Source: Gammaproteobacteria bacterium (GTDB taxonomy: Bacteria > Pseudomonadota > Gammaproteobacteria > Pseudomonadales > Pseudomonadaceae). From it: 64,000 nt of DNA. The notes beneath the pieces are model-generated. The model was not told the DNA's origin. It did not search any database and saw only the letters and a list, made by a program, of their open reading frames with translations. Positions within the stretch are counted from its first letter, which is position 1, and each line of letters begins with the position of its first letter. Below are positions 45,875 to 53,971 of this stretch, one piece after another. The translations under genes and the position numbers were made by a program. The stretch lies in assembly GCA_903970465.1 (NCBI GenBank), contig CAJCIO010000088.1, positions 1-64,000 of the forward strand, given 5' to 3'.

Positions 45875-45908
45875 GAAGGAACGGCCCCACGTGCACAAGG
45901 AAACCTTC

Positions 45909-47474
45909 ATGCAACCTCGCGTTCGTTCACTGCTTGCTACCGCGTTACTGCTGGCCGCCACTGGCGCCTCGGCTGAATCGCTGCGTATCGGTTTCGCCGA
46001 TCCGATTTCGTCTCTCGATCCACAGCTCAACAACTATGCCGGTGACCGTTCCGTCGCTTTGCATTTCTTCGAATCACTGGCCGACCGCCGCGACGATCGG
46101 ACCATGCCGGGCCTGGCCAAAAGCTGGAAGGTCGTCGACCCGCTGACCTGGCAGTTCGACCTGCGCGACGACGTCAAATGGTCGGACGGCACGCCCATGA
46201 CCGCTGACGACTTCGTCTTCTCCTACGAGCGCGCTCGCGCCGTGCCGGGCAGCGTGGCGTCCTACGCCGGCGCCTTGCGCACCGTCGATACGGTCACCGC
46301 CAAGGACGCCCATACCCTGATCGTCAAGACCAAGGCGCCGAACGCCAACCTGCTGCCGGACATCAACTCGGTGTACGTGGTCAGCCGTCACGCCGGGGAG
46401 AACGCCCAGAGTGCCGACTACAACTCCGGCAAGGCGCTGGCCGGCACCGGGCCGTATCGCTTTGTGTCCTACGTGCCGGGCGACCGTACGATCTTCGAGC
46501 GCAACGATGCGTACTGGGGACCGAAGGCGGAATGGGACAAGGTCGACTATCGCTTCATCGCCAACGCTTCGAGCCGCACCGCAGCCTTGCTGGCCGGTGA
46601 TGTTGACGTCATCGACAAGGTCGCGCCAACCGATATCGCGCGCCTCAAGCAAAGCCCCGCTGTCAGCGTGTACGCCTATCAAGGCCTGCGTGCACTGATC
46701 ATCCAGCCGAGCTTTCGCAAGGGCCCGAACGACTTGATCCGCGACAACGCCGGCAAGCCGCTGCCTGAAAACCCGCTGCTCGACGTGCGGGTGCGCAAGG
46801 CGTTGTCGCTGGCGATCAACCGTCAGGCCATCGACGAGCGCATCATGCAGGGCACGGTAACCGAGGCCAACCAGTGGATGCCGTCCAACACCTACGGCTA
46901 TAACGCCAACATCAAGAACATCCCTTACGACCCGACCGAGGCCAAGAAACTGCTGGCCGAAGCCGGTTTCCCCGAAGGTTTCCAACTGACCGTCAGCGTG
47001 CCGGGCGACCGTTACCCGCAGGCGCCGGAGGCCCTGCAAGCAGTGGCACAGTTCTGGACCCGCATCGGCATCAAGGTGCAACTCGATGTGATGCCGTGGG
47101 CGGTGTATGCCGGCAAGGCCAACAAAAACGAGCTGGCGGTGAGTGTGATTGCCTGGGGCAATGGCACCGGGGAGGCGGCGTATGCGTTGACCAACATCCT
47201 CACCACCGTCGACTCCGTGAAGGGGCAGGGCGCTTCGAACTGGGGTCACTACAGCAACCCGGCAGTCGACAAGGCACTGCAGGATGCGACTGCAGAATTC
47301 GACGAGGCCAAGCGTCGTGCGATTCTCGAGAACTCGGTGAAGGTGGTCAGCGATGACGTCGGTATCATTCCGCTGTTCCACTACCAGAACATCTGGGCGG
47401 CGCGTAAGGGCCTGAAGGTCGAGCCTCTGGTGAGCGATCGTACGGCGGCGATGATGGTGACCAAACAGAAGTAA
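45909..47474 (+). CDS. Periplasmic substrate-binding protein of peptide/opine ABC importer
   Basis: The 521-residue protein has a signal peptide (LLATALLLAATGASA) and an SBP family 5 domain, the type that binds peptides, opines, nickel or glutathione. Typical parts are the SSLDPQLNNY start, LAKSWKVVDPLTWQFDLRDD and VKWSDGTPMTADDF. ATG 45909 follows AAGGAA. The ligand is unknown. It may belong to the KPN_01854 binding-protein group that I recall co-occurring with two AhpD-fold proteins, which is what follows here. That assignment is from memory. Confidence 0.9.
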   Translation: MQPRVRSLLATALLLAATGASAESLRIGFADPISSLDPQLNNYAGDRSVALHFFESLADRRDDRTMPGLAKSWKVVDPLTWQFDLRDDVKWSDGTPMTADDFVFSYERARAVPGSVASYAGALRTVDTVTAKDAHTLIVKTKAPNANLLPDINSVYVVSRHAGENAQSADYNSGKALAGTGPYRFVSYVPGDRTIFERNDAYWGPKAEWDKVDYRFIANASSRTAALLAGDVDVIDKVAPTDIARLKQSPAVSVYAYQGLRALIIQPSFRKGPNDLIRDNAGKPLPENPLLDVRVRKALSLAINRQAIDERIMQGTVTEANQWMPSNTYGYNANIKNIPYDPTEAKKLLAEAGFPEGFQLTVSVPGDRYPQAPEALQAVAQFWTRIGIKVQLDVMPWAVYAGKANKNELAVSVIAWGNGTGEAAYALTNILTTVDSVKGQGASNWGHYSNPAVDKALQDATAEFDEAKRRAILENSVKVVSDDVGIIPLFHYQNIWAARKGLKVEPLVSDRTAAMMVTKQK

Positions 47475-47529
47475 ACGTAGCGGGTCGGGGATTGGTGTCT
47501 GCCACGGGGTAGATGTTGTCACGACCGGC

Positions 47530-47610
47530 CTCTTCGCGCGCAAGCGTTGCTCCTGCAAGTGTACGGCTCCGGGGCTGTTGACTTTGTAGGAGCAAGGCTT
47601 GCCCGCGAAA
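47530..47610. repeat. REP inverted pair
   Basis: A degenerate REP at 47530-47557 faces a better copy at 47584-47609 (GTAGGAGCAAGGCTTGCCCG). The pair lies between the binding-protein gene and the first AhpD-fold gene and could separate their transcripts. Confidence 0.7.
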
Positions 47611-47693
47611 CGATTTCCCGCCCGCCAACGATGCCCGATTTTTGTAGTGTTCGTTGAGCGCCCAAGCTTCTCGGTCCTGATGGAGAACCCACA

Positions 47694-48218
47694 ATGACCC
47701 TCGTTGAATCCACCACCGAGCCGGACGTGCTCGACACCCTGCTGCACATCACGCCCGGCTCGCCGGTGCATGCCGCACGGCAGTTCCGCAACAAGGTGCT
47801 GGCTGCCACGCAAAGCAGCTACGACTTGTTTTTCGCCGCTGAAGTCGCCGATGGCCTGAGTCAGGCCGAACGCCTGCAGGTGGCGTACTACGCCTGTCTC
47901 TTGACGCCGCAGCCCCTGCTGGCAGCGCATTACCTTGAGCGGCTTGAGGCGCTCGGCGTGTCGGCCGAGCAGTTGTCCGCCGTTGCCACGGGCGCCATCG
48001 AAGCCTTGGGCGAACCGCGCTTGCAGGCCATCCTGGCGTTCACCGGGACCTTGATCAAGGCGCCGGTAGAGGGTGATCGTCATGCCCTGACCGCGTTGTC
48101 CGAGGCCGGCCTGTCGACCCCGGAAATCGTCACCCTCGCGCAGTTGGTGGCGTTCATGTCCTATCAAGTGCGTCTGGCCAGCGGTCTGCTGGCGATGCAG
48201 TCCGCAGGAGGTGCGTGA
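47694..48218 (+). CDS. Carboxymuconolactone-decarboxylase (CMD) domain protein
   Basis: The 174-residue all-helical protein belongs to the AhpD/CMD superfamily. No CxxC motif is visible; the only cysteine I see is in the YYACLLTP segment. It is therefore unlikely to be an ordinary peroxidase and may be a structural or catalytic partner of the next gene. Its stop overlaps the ATG of that gene by one base. I recall a described pair (Avi_7170/Avi_7169 type) linked to ABC importers of this kind. Confidence 0.82.
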   Translation: MTLVESTTEPDVLDTLLHITPGSPVHAARQFRNKVLAATQSSYDLFFAAEVADGLSQAERLQVAYYACLLTPQPLLAAHYLERLEALGVSAEQLSAVATGAIEALGEPRLQAILAFTGTLIKAPVEGDRHALTALSEAGLSTPEIVTLAQLVAFMSYQVRLASGLLAMQSAGGA

Positions 48219-48802
48219 TGAGCGAGCCAATCCGTATTGCCGGTTTCACCAACGAAGTACTGGGCTGGAAAGCCTGGCTGCCAACTGTCAGCGTAGACCA
48301 GGCGAGCCCTGAGCAGACGGCGGTGCTGGAAGAGAGCCATCCGCAAGCCAAGGTGTCGGATTACTACCTGACCCTGATTCATCAACCTGAAATCCTGCGT
48401 CAGCGCTCATTGGCCTTTAACGCCATCATGTACGCGCCGGGGGGGCTGTCCCGCGCCGAGCGCGAGCTGGCCAGTGCCGTGGTGTCGCGGATCAATCAGT
48501 GTGTGTATTGCTGTTCGGTGCACGCGCAGCGCTTCGAGCAACTGGCCAAGCGCAACGATGTGATCGCCCAGGTGTTCGCCGATCCGGCGACGGCCGGAAC
48601 TACACCGCGCGAGCGTGCCATCGTGCAGTTCTCGATTGATCTGACGGTGGACCCCGCGAATATCGATGCCGTGCATATTGCTGCGCTGCGCGAGCACGGC
48701 TTGGAAGAGGGGCCGATCCTGGACCTGATCCACGCGATTTCGATTTTCGCCTGGGCGAATCGGTTGATGCTCAACCTGGGTGAGCCGGTGTACAACGTCT
48801 AG
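48218..48802 (+). CDS. AhpD-like alkylhydroperoxidase domain protein
   Basis: The 194-residue protein is an AhpD-fold protein with the redox motif CVYCCSVHAQRF (about 88-99), in which CxxC and the downstream His match peroxidase-related members. It follows and overlaps the CMD protein, so the two likely form a complex. In the operon it could dispose of a peroxide or process a product made by the FAD oxidoreductase. It is last in the operon and is followed by a REP pair. Confidence 0.87.
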   Translation: MSEPIRIAGFTNEVLGWKAWLPTVSVDQASPEQTAVLEESHPQAKVSDYYLTLIHQPEILRQRSLAFNAIMYAPGGLSRAERELASAVVSRINQCVYCCSVHAQRFEQLAKRNDVIAQVFADPATAGTTPRERAIVQFSIDLTVDPANIDAVHIAALREHGLEEGPILDLIHAISIFAWANRLMLNLGEPVYNV

Positions 48803-48825
48803 GTTTGCGTTAGCAGCACTGGCCT

Positions 48826-48904
48826 CTTCGCGGGCAAGCCTCGCTCCCACAGAGTCAGCCGATCTTGAGTCGTCCACCTGTGGGAGCGAGGCTTACCCGC
48901 GAAG
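48826..48904. repeat. REP inverted pair (BIME-like)
   Basis: A 27-base arm at 48826-48852 is almost perfectly inverted at 48878-48904, with one difference. It lies between the convergent AhpD-like and cysteine-desulfurase-like genes and is the best preserved REP pair in the window. Confidence 0.85.
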
Positions 48905-48961
48905 GGGCCCTTTTAAGCGATAGATCTTTTAGGTCCATACGCGAGCCAGAACATCACAGCG

Positions 48962-50116
48962 TTACCAAAGCGGCGCGGGTGCTTTCAGGGCCTGGTCAAG
49001 AATTGCGATCGCCTGCTCCACATCCGCCGCCTGGCTGTATCGGCCAAGGCTGATGCGTACACTGCTGCTGGCCTGGCCTTGATCCAGGCCGATGGCGAGC
49101 AGTACATGGGAGGCGGCATTGCTGGCCGAATTGCACGCTGAAGTGGACGACACCGCCAGCGCTCCGGCGAGCGAGGCGCTGTTGAACCCAGGCTTTGCGA
49201 TGCACATGTTCAGCGTGTGCGGGATGCGCTGGGCCGCGCAGCCGTTCAGCGTCACCCCCGGCAACGCCAACAGCCCTTCACGCAACTGCTGGGAGAGGGC
49301 GCCGATGCGTTGGGTCTCTGCTTGCTGTTCACTGGCCGCGATCGCAAAAGCGCTGCCCATGCCGACGATCTGGTGGGTGGCCAAGGTCCCGGACCGCAAT
49401 CCTTGCTCGTGCCCGCCACCATGGATCTGCGCCTGCATCGCACCCCGTGCACGCGGGCCAACGTACAGCGCGCCGATGCCTTTGGGGCCGTACGTCTTGT
49501 GTGCCGAGAACGACATCAGATCGACCTCTAACGCTGCCAGATCAATCCCGACCTTGCCTGTCGCCTGCGCCGCATCGACATGAAACAGCGCGCCATGCTC
49601 GCGAACCAGCGTGCCGATCGACGCGATATCGGTCAGTGTGCCCAGCTCGTTGTTCACCCGCATCAGCGACACCAGCAAGGTGTCAGCGCGCAGGGCAGCC
49701 TGCACCGCTGCTGGCTGAATCAGCCCGTTGGCATCCGGGCTCAGCCAGGTGACAGGAAACCCCTGGGCTTCGAGTTGACACACCGTGTCGATCACTGCTT
49801 TGTGCTCCAGCACGCTGGTGATCAGGTGGCGGCGCGCTGGTGTGCTGGCCATGGCCACACCCTTGATAGCGAGGTTGTTGGACTCGGTCGCGCCGGACGT
49901 CCAGATGATCGACTCGGCAGACGCCCCGACCAATTCGCCCACCTGACGCCGCGCCAGTTCCACGGCCTGCTTGGCATTGCTGCCGAAGGCATGTGAGCTG
50001 GACGCCGGGTTACCGAAGTTGCCAGCGCGGCCCAGGCACTCGACCATGGCCTGGATAACGCGGTCGTCGACGGGGGTGGTGGCGGCGTAATCGAAGTAGA
50101 GCGGGAGAGGGGTCAT
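48962..50116 (-). CDS. Class V aminotransferase, cysteine-desulfurase-like
   Basis: The 384-residue PLP enzyme resembles NifS/IscS. The PLP Lys is in SAHKTYGPKGIGALY and the persulfide Cys in SSTSACNSAS. An early FDYAATTPVD motif and the ATESNNLAIKG segment are also typical. It should release sulfur from cysteine as a persulfide or selenium from selenocysteine. It is not in an isc or suf operon, so it is an extra copy with unknown acceptor. ATG 50116 is chosen; GTG 50131 is also in frame. Confidence 0.88.
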   Translation of the reverse strand: MTPLPLYFDYAATTPVDDRVIQAMVECLGRAGNFGNPASSSHAFGSNAKQAVELARRQVGELVGASAESIIWTSGATESNNLAIKGVAMASTPARRHLITSVLEHKAVIDTVCQLEAQGFPVTWLSPDANGLIQPAAVQAALRADTLLVSLMRVNNELGTLTDIASIGTLVREHGALFHVDAAQATGKVGIDLAALEVDLMSFSAHKTYGPKGIGALYVGPRARGAMQAQIHGGGHEQGLRSGTLATHQIVGMGSAFAIAASEQQAETQRIGALSQQLREGLLALPGVTLNGCAAQRIPHTLNMCIAKPGFNSASLAGALAVSSTSACNSASNAASHVLLAIGLDQGQASSSVRISLGRYSQAADVEQAIAILDQALKAPAPLW

Positions 50117-50381
50117 GGGGAGGGGCTTCACGAGTGACTGAGAATAGTGAAAGGTTACTCGGGTAAGGGGAGAAATATTTTGATAAAACCGCTCTATCTC
50201 TGGAATAGATTGGAAATATATTCGATTAATAACATCAATATCGGATTTATATTCGGTGCAGCTTAGCGCTCGAGTAAATCTATACGTTGCTCAGGCTGGT
50301 CTTGAGGGTCTTCTGGTTTGCGTGCAGGCCTTGCACAGCGCCGAATCAACGGCGCTGGCAAATGGTCTCGGATCATCAGTG

Positions 50382-50717
50382 TCAGCGTGGTCCGTCACCG
50401 GGCGGGCCGCGGCGATCATCTTGAAAATGCTCGCCGCCTGGGCCACCAGGACCGCGCATTTCCGGCCCGCGGCCGCGCTCTTCATGATGGTCATGATGAC
50501 CGCCGCCGTGACCGTCTTCCAGCAGGTTCGACACCACCGCGCCCAGTACACCGCCGGCCACGGCACCGACCACAGCACCCTGGGTGCCGGCGGCCTGATT
50601 GCCCACCACGGCACCGGCAGCTCCACCGACCACCGCGCCCACTACTTCATTGGCGAGGGCAGCGGTGCTTGCCAGGGACATCGCCAAGGCCAAGGCAGAG
50701 AGGACTTTCATTCGCAT
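50382..50717 (-). CDS. Glycine-zipper periplasmic protein with His/Arg-rich tail
   Basis: The 111-residue protein has a signal peptide (LSALALAMSLASTAALA), a run of GxxxG-type glycine zipper repeats (about 25-65) that could insert into a membrane, and a tail rich in Gly, His and Arg from about residue 68 (EDGHGGGHHDHHEERG). The tail could bind metal. It resembles other Pseudomonas glycine-zipper proteins, but no function is known. ATG 50711 is a second possible start. Confidence 0.8.
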   Translation of the reverse strand: MRMKVLSALALAMSLASTAALANEVVGAVVGGAAGAVVGNQAAGTQGAVVGAVAGGVLGAVVSNLLEDGHGGGHHDHHEERGRGPEMRGPGGPGGEHFQDDRRGPPGDGPR

Positions 50718-50822
50718 GACTCACACAGGTAGAAAAAGGTGCGCGATGCTCATCGCCGCACCCTGTGCAAAGCAAGTGAAATCGAGTATCTCGTGGGTAT
50801 CGGGGCCGGTACATCCCCGTGC

Positions 50823-51287
50823 TCAGCCGTCGCCGCTGATATGGCATTCACGCCGACTGTTGTTGGCCACCAGGTTGTTGGCGGTATGGCCGGTTACGCT
50901 TGAGGTGGAGTAGTCCATCAGCGTCACCTTGATCAGCCTCACCTCCATGCAGCGCACTTCTGAGCCTTGCCACACACGGTTGAAAGTCTGCGGGCCCATG
51001 CTGTCCCCGGATTTGAGGGGCCCATTGAAAGTGACCTCGCCACCGGGCGCAGAAGTGCGATTACCGGCGACATCATAAGGTGTGATGACCAAGGTGACGG
51101 CGCGTATTGCGACCCCCGAGGCGTTCTTGATCGCGACCGCGATATCGACATTGTCGGTGGCATTATCGATCGATGCATTCATCTGCGTGATCTGAATCGG
51201 AAAGTTGCTGCTTTGCCCCTCAAGAAATTGCCCCGTGCTACAGCCTGCCAGAATGCAGCAAAGTCCCGTCGCTGCTAGTCGTTTCAT
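50823..51287 (-). CDS. Hypothetical lipoprotein
   Basis: The 154-residue product has a lipoprotein signal with lipobox LAGC (Cys16). The mature part contains NASGVAIRAVTLVITPYD and looks like an immunoglobulin-like beta fold, as in FxLYD-type extracellular domains. I do not recognise a family with confidence. ATG 51287 follows AAGGGA at the right distance and is preferred over ATG 51293. It lies upstream of the glycine-zipper gene on the same strand. Confidence 0.7.
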   Translation of the reverse strand: MKRLAATGLCCILAGCSTGQFLEGQSSNFPIQITQMNASIDNATDNVDIAVAIKNASGVAIRAVTLVITPYDVAGNRTSAPGGEVTFNGPLKSGDSMGPQTFNRVWQGSEVRCMEVRLIKVTLMDYSTSSVTGHTANNLVANNSRRECHISGDG

Positions 51288-51550
51288 AGACATCCCTTAT
51301 CTCGTGGACCCATAGACTTAGTCATTGAGTGTAGGCACGCATTTACACTTGCATCAGGTGAGGGCGTGTTTTTATCATTTTCCCCGTCTTGAATCCTCCA
51401 TGGATTCATCGGGTAGCGTACTTGTTCAGTGAATCCCCAGCGCTCGAGCAACTGACTCGCGGGCGTTATTCAATACTGCTAATCTAGGGAAGTTATGCCC
51501 CTATACCCGCGTGTTTTATTTGTATTCGCAGGCCACTGGAGGTCAATGGA

Positions 51551-52789
51551 ATGCCAGCCGTTCAACTCGCTGAACTGATCAGTCTCAAAAATACGGTCGG
51601 TGCTGATTCCAGGCATATCGAGCGCGTCTTGCGTGCCTTGCGCAAGCATCTGGGGATGGATGTCGCGTTTGTTTCGCGTTTTCGTAACACCGACCGGGTC
51701 TTCGAGCATGTCGATGCCGAAGGTACCGCTCCCATGGCGCAGGGCGATACATGGGCCTTGGAGGTGGGTTACTGCAATAGGGTGGTCGGCGGCATCTTGC
51801 CCGAACTGATCACCGATACCGCCCAGCTACCGGCCGCCACGAACCCGCCACACACGCTTGCACTCGGTATCGGTTCACACATGAGCGTGCCGATCTACCT
51901 GAGCGATGGCAACCTCTATGGCACGTTCTGCTGTTTCGGCTTTGCCCCCGACCAGAGCCTCACTGATCGCGACCTGATGATCATGCGCGCGTTTGCCGAG
52001 TTGGTTACCGAGCAACTCGAGCAGGATTTCAATGCAGAGAGCGAACGCGCGCTCAAACATCGCAAGATCTCTGAGTTGCTGAATGGGGTTCAGCCGTCGA
52101 TCGTGTATCAGCCGATCTTCGACGCCAGGACTCTCGCCATCCTTGGCTGGGAGGCGTTGTCACGGTTCACCAGCGATATCCCGCGTACTCCGGACCTATG
52201 GTTTCAGGATGCCGTCGAAGCCGGGCTGGGTATCGAATTGGAGTCCCGCGCCGTGGAACTCGCGCTACTGGGCCTGTCACGATTACCCGAGGCCATCTAC
52301 GTCAGCGTCAACTGTTCGCCGCAGTTGATCTTCAGTGGTCGGCTGACCTCGTTGCTCAGCGGTTACCCGGCGCGGCGCATCGTATTGGAGATCACCGAGC
52401 ACGCGGTCATCGGCGATTACCAACGCTTGCAGACGGCGCTTGTCACCCTGCGCCGTGCGGGGGTGCGACTGGCCATCGACGATGCCGGTGCCGGTTTCGC
52501 CAGCATGCGCCACATCGTCAAACTGGCCCCGGACATGATCAAGCTCGACATGAGCCTGACCCGTGGCATCGATCAGGACCCGACCTTGCGCGCCATGGCG
52601 TCGGCACTGATCGCCTTTGCCCGTGAAACCGACAGCACGGTGATCGCCGAAGGGGTAGAAACCACGGGTGAACTGGATGTCTTGCGTGCCCTGGGCGTGC
52701 ACCGTATTCAGGGTTTTCTGCTCGGCAGCCCGATGGAGTTGCAGGAGGCCCAGCGCCTCAGCGATGACGACCAGCCGCGTCAGGCCTGA
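51551..52789 (+). CDS. GAF-EAL cyclic-di-GMP phosphodiesterase
   Basis: The 412-residue soluble protein has an N-terminal GAF domain (about 15-160) and an EAL domain (about 175-405). The catalytic residues look intact: WEALSRF, VNCSPQ, LEITEH, IDDAGAG, IKLDMS and AEGVETTG. It should hydrolyse cyclic-di-GMP to pGpG in response to a GAF ligand. ATG 51551 follows GGAGGT. It is a single-gene unit. Confidence 0.92.
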   Translation: MPAVQLAELISLKNTVGADSRHIERVLRALRKHLGMDVAFVSRFRNTDRVFEHVDAEGTAPMAQGDTWALEVGYCNRVVGGILPELITDTAQLPAATNPPHTLALGIGSHMSVPIYLSDGNLYGTFCCFGFAPDQSLTDRDLMIMRAFAELVTEQLEQDFNAESERALKHRKISELLNGVQPSIVYQPIFDARTLAILGWEALSRFTSDIPRTPDLWFQDAVEAGLGIELESRAVELALLGLSRLPEAIYVSVNCSPQLIFSGRLTSLLSGYPARRIVLEITEHAVIGDYQRLQTALVTLRRAGVRLAIDDAGAGFASMRHIVKLAPDMIKLDMSLTRGIDQDPTLRAMASALIAFARETDSTVIAEGVETTGELDVLRALGVHRIQGFLLGSPMELQEAQRLSDDDQPRQA

Positions 52790-52874
52790 CACGGCGCGGC
52801 GGCCGGAACATTCGGTTGTAGGTGCTGCCCGGGGTCATTACAGTGGTGACCCGACTTCTCTGCTGGAGCTGAGC

Positions 52875-53417
52875 ATGAGCAACCTTTACACCATCGCGGT
52901 GACTACCATCGACGGCGCCCCACAAACCTTGCAAGCCTATGCCGGCAAGGTCCTGCTGGTAGTCAATGTGGCGTCCAAGTGCGGCCTGACGGCGCAGTAC
53001 GAAGGCCTCGAAAGACTCTACGAGGAAAAACACGCCCAAGGGCTGGAAGTGCTCGGCTTCCCGGCCAATGACTTCAAGGCGCAAGAGCCTGGTACCGAAG
53101 ACGAAATCAAGGCGTTCTGCAGCCTGACCTACGGCGTGAAATTCCCCTTGTTCTCGAAGATTTCGGTGGTGGATGAAGACAAGCATCCGTTGTATCAGGC
53201 CCTCACGGCGGCCAAGCCGGATGCCGTCGGTGAAGGGCCATGGCGTGAGCGTCTGACTGGCAAGGGCATCCCTGTGCGTCCCGTGCCGGAAGTGCAGTGG
53301 AATTTCGAAAAATTCCTGATCAGCCGCACCGGCGAAGTGGTCGGGCGCTTTGCCCCGGACATCGCGGCCCATGACCCGAAACTACTGGCGGCGATCGAGG
53401 CCGAGTTGGCCAAGTAA
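52875..53417 (+). CDS. Glutathione peroxidase family (thiol peroxidase)
   Basis: The 180-residue protein reduces peroxides using thiol donors. The peroxidatic Cys36 is in NVASKCGLTAQYEGL, and the conserved GFPANDFKAQEPG and WNFEKFLI segments follow. It has Cys rather than selenocysteine, as usual in bacteria; thioredoxin may be the true reductant. ATG 52875 follows GGAGCTGAGC. The frame continues upstream but is not coding. Confidence 0.92.
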   Translation: MSNLYTIAVTTIDGAPQTLQAYAGKVLLVVNVASKCGLTAQYEGLERLYEEKHAQGLEVLGFPANDFKAQEPGTEDEIKAFCSLTYGVKFPLFSKISVVDEDKHPLYQALTAAKPDAVGEGPWRERLTGKGIPVRPVPEVQWNFEKFLISRTGEVVGRFAPDIAAHDPKLLAAIEAELAK

Positions 53418-53474
53418 GGTTTCAGCTGCAACCCTGTGGTGAGAGAGCAAGCCTTCCCACCACGGGGTCCGGCT

Positions 53475-53870
53475 TCAGTCCGTGGTTTCCAGCACCCGCT
53501 CATCAAATGCCTGCTGCGCCTGCAGCACTTGCTCTGAATGCTTTACGGTCCAGTGATACAACGCCCGGAACGGCTCCTCCAGGGTCCGGCCCAGGGGCGT
53601 GATGCTGTACTCCACTGCCACCTGCGAGCTGGGGATGACCCGCCGTGCAACGATGCCACTGCGCTCCAGGCGGCGCAGGGCCTGGGTCAGGGCTTTCTGG
53701 GTGATGCCGTCGAGGCGCCGACGGACTTCATTGAACCGCAAGGGTTGCGGGCACAACGCAGCAAGGATCAATACGGACCATTTATCGGCGATCTGCTCCA
53801 GCAGCAGGCGGCTGGAGCAATCGGCGCGGAAGACCTTGCGTTCGGTTTGTTGGGTTTCCTGGGCAGGCAT
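53475..53870 (-). CDS. HxlR-family redox-type transcriptional regulator
   Basis: The 131-residue protein has the HxlR winged helix (ADKWSVLILAAL and LRFNEVRRRLDGITQKALTQ). HxlR members often respond to aldehydes, quinones or other electrophiles through cysteines; Cys17 in RADCSSRLL is a candidate. ATG 53870 is chosen although the frame is open to 53957. It is divergent from the old-yellow-enzyme gene, which it probably controls through the palindrome at 53886-53929. Confidence 0.88.
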   Translation of the reverse strand: MPAQETQQTERKVFRADCSSRLLLEQIADKWSVLILAALCPQPLRFNEVRRRLDGITQKALTQALRRLERSGIVARRVIPSSQVAVEYSITPLGRTLEEPFRALYHWTVKHSEQVLQAQQAFDERVLETTD

Positions 53871-53885
53871 GACTGGTTTCCTCGG

Positions 53886-53929
53886 GTATACCTGATAGCT
53901 TCGCGGTGCCTGATTGATATCAGGTATAC
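53886..53929. promoter_or_regulatory. Perfect 12-bp inverted repeat, candidate HxlR operator
   Basis: GTATACCTGATA at 53886-53897 is exactly inverted as TATCAGGTATAC at 53918-53929, with a 20-base spacer. It lies in the 101-base divergent promoter region between the HxlR and reductase genes, so one protein could control both. Confidence 0.7.
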
Positions 53930-53971
53930 ATCTTATACTATGGGTGTTCATTTCCAATGGAGCTTTGTACC

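Noticed and set aside
46074..48230. A 718-codon open frame on the minus strand across the binding protein and CMD genes
   Set aside because: It is antisense to two well-supported genes and has no recognisable domain. Long antisense frames are common in high-GC Pseudomonas DNA.
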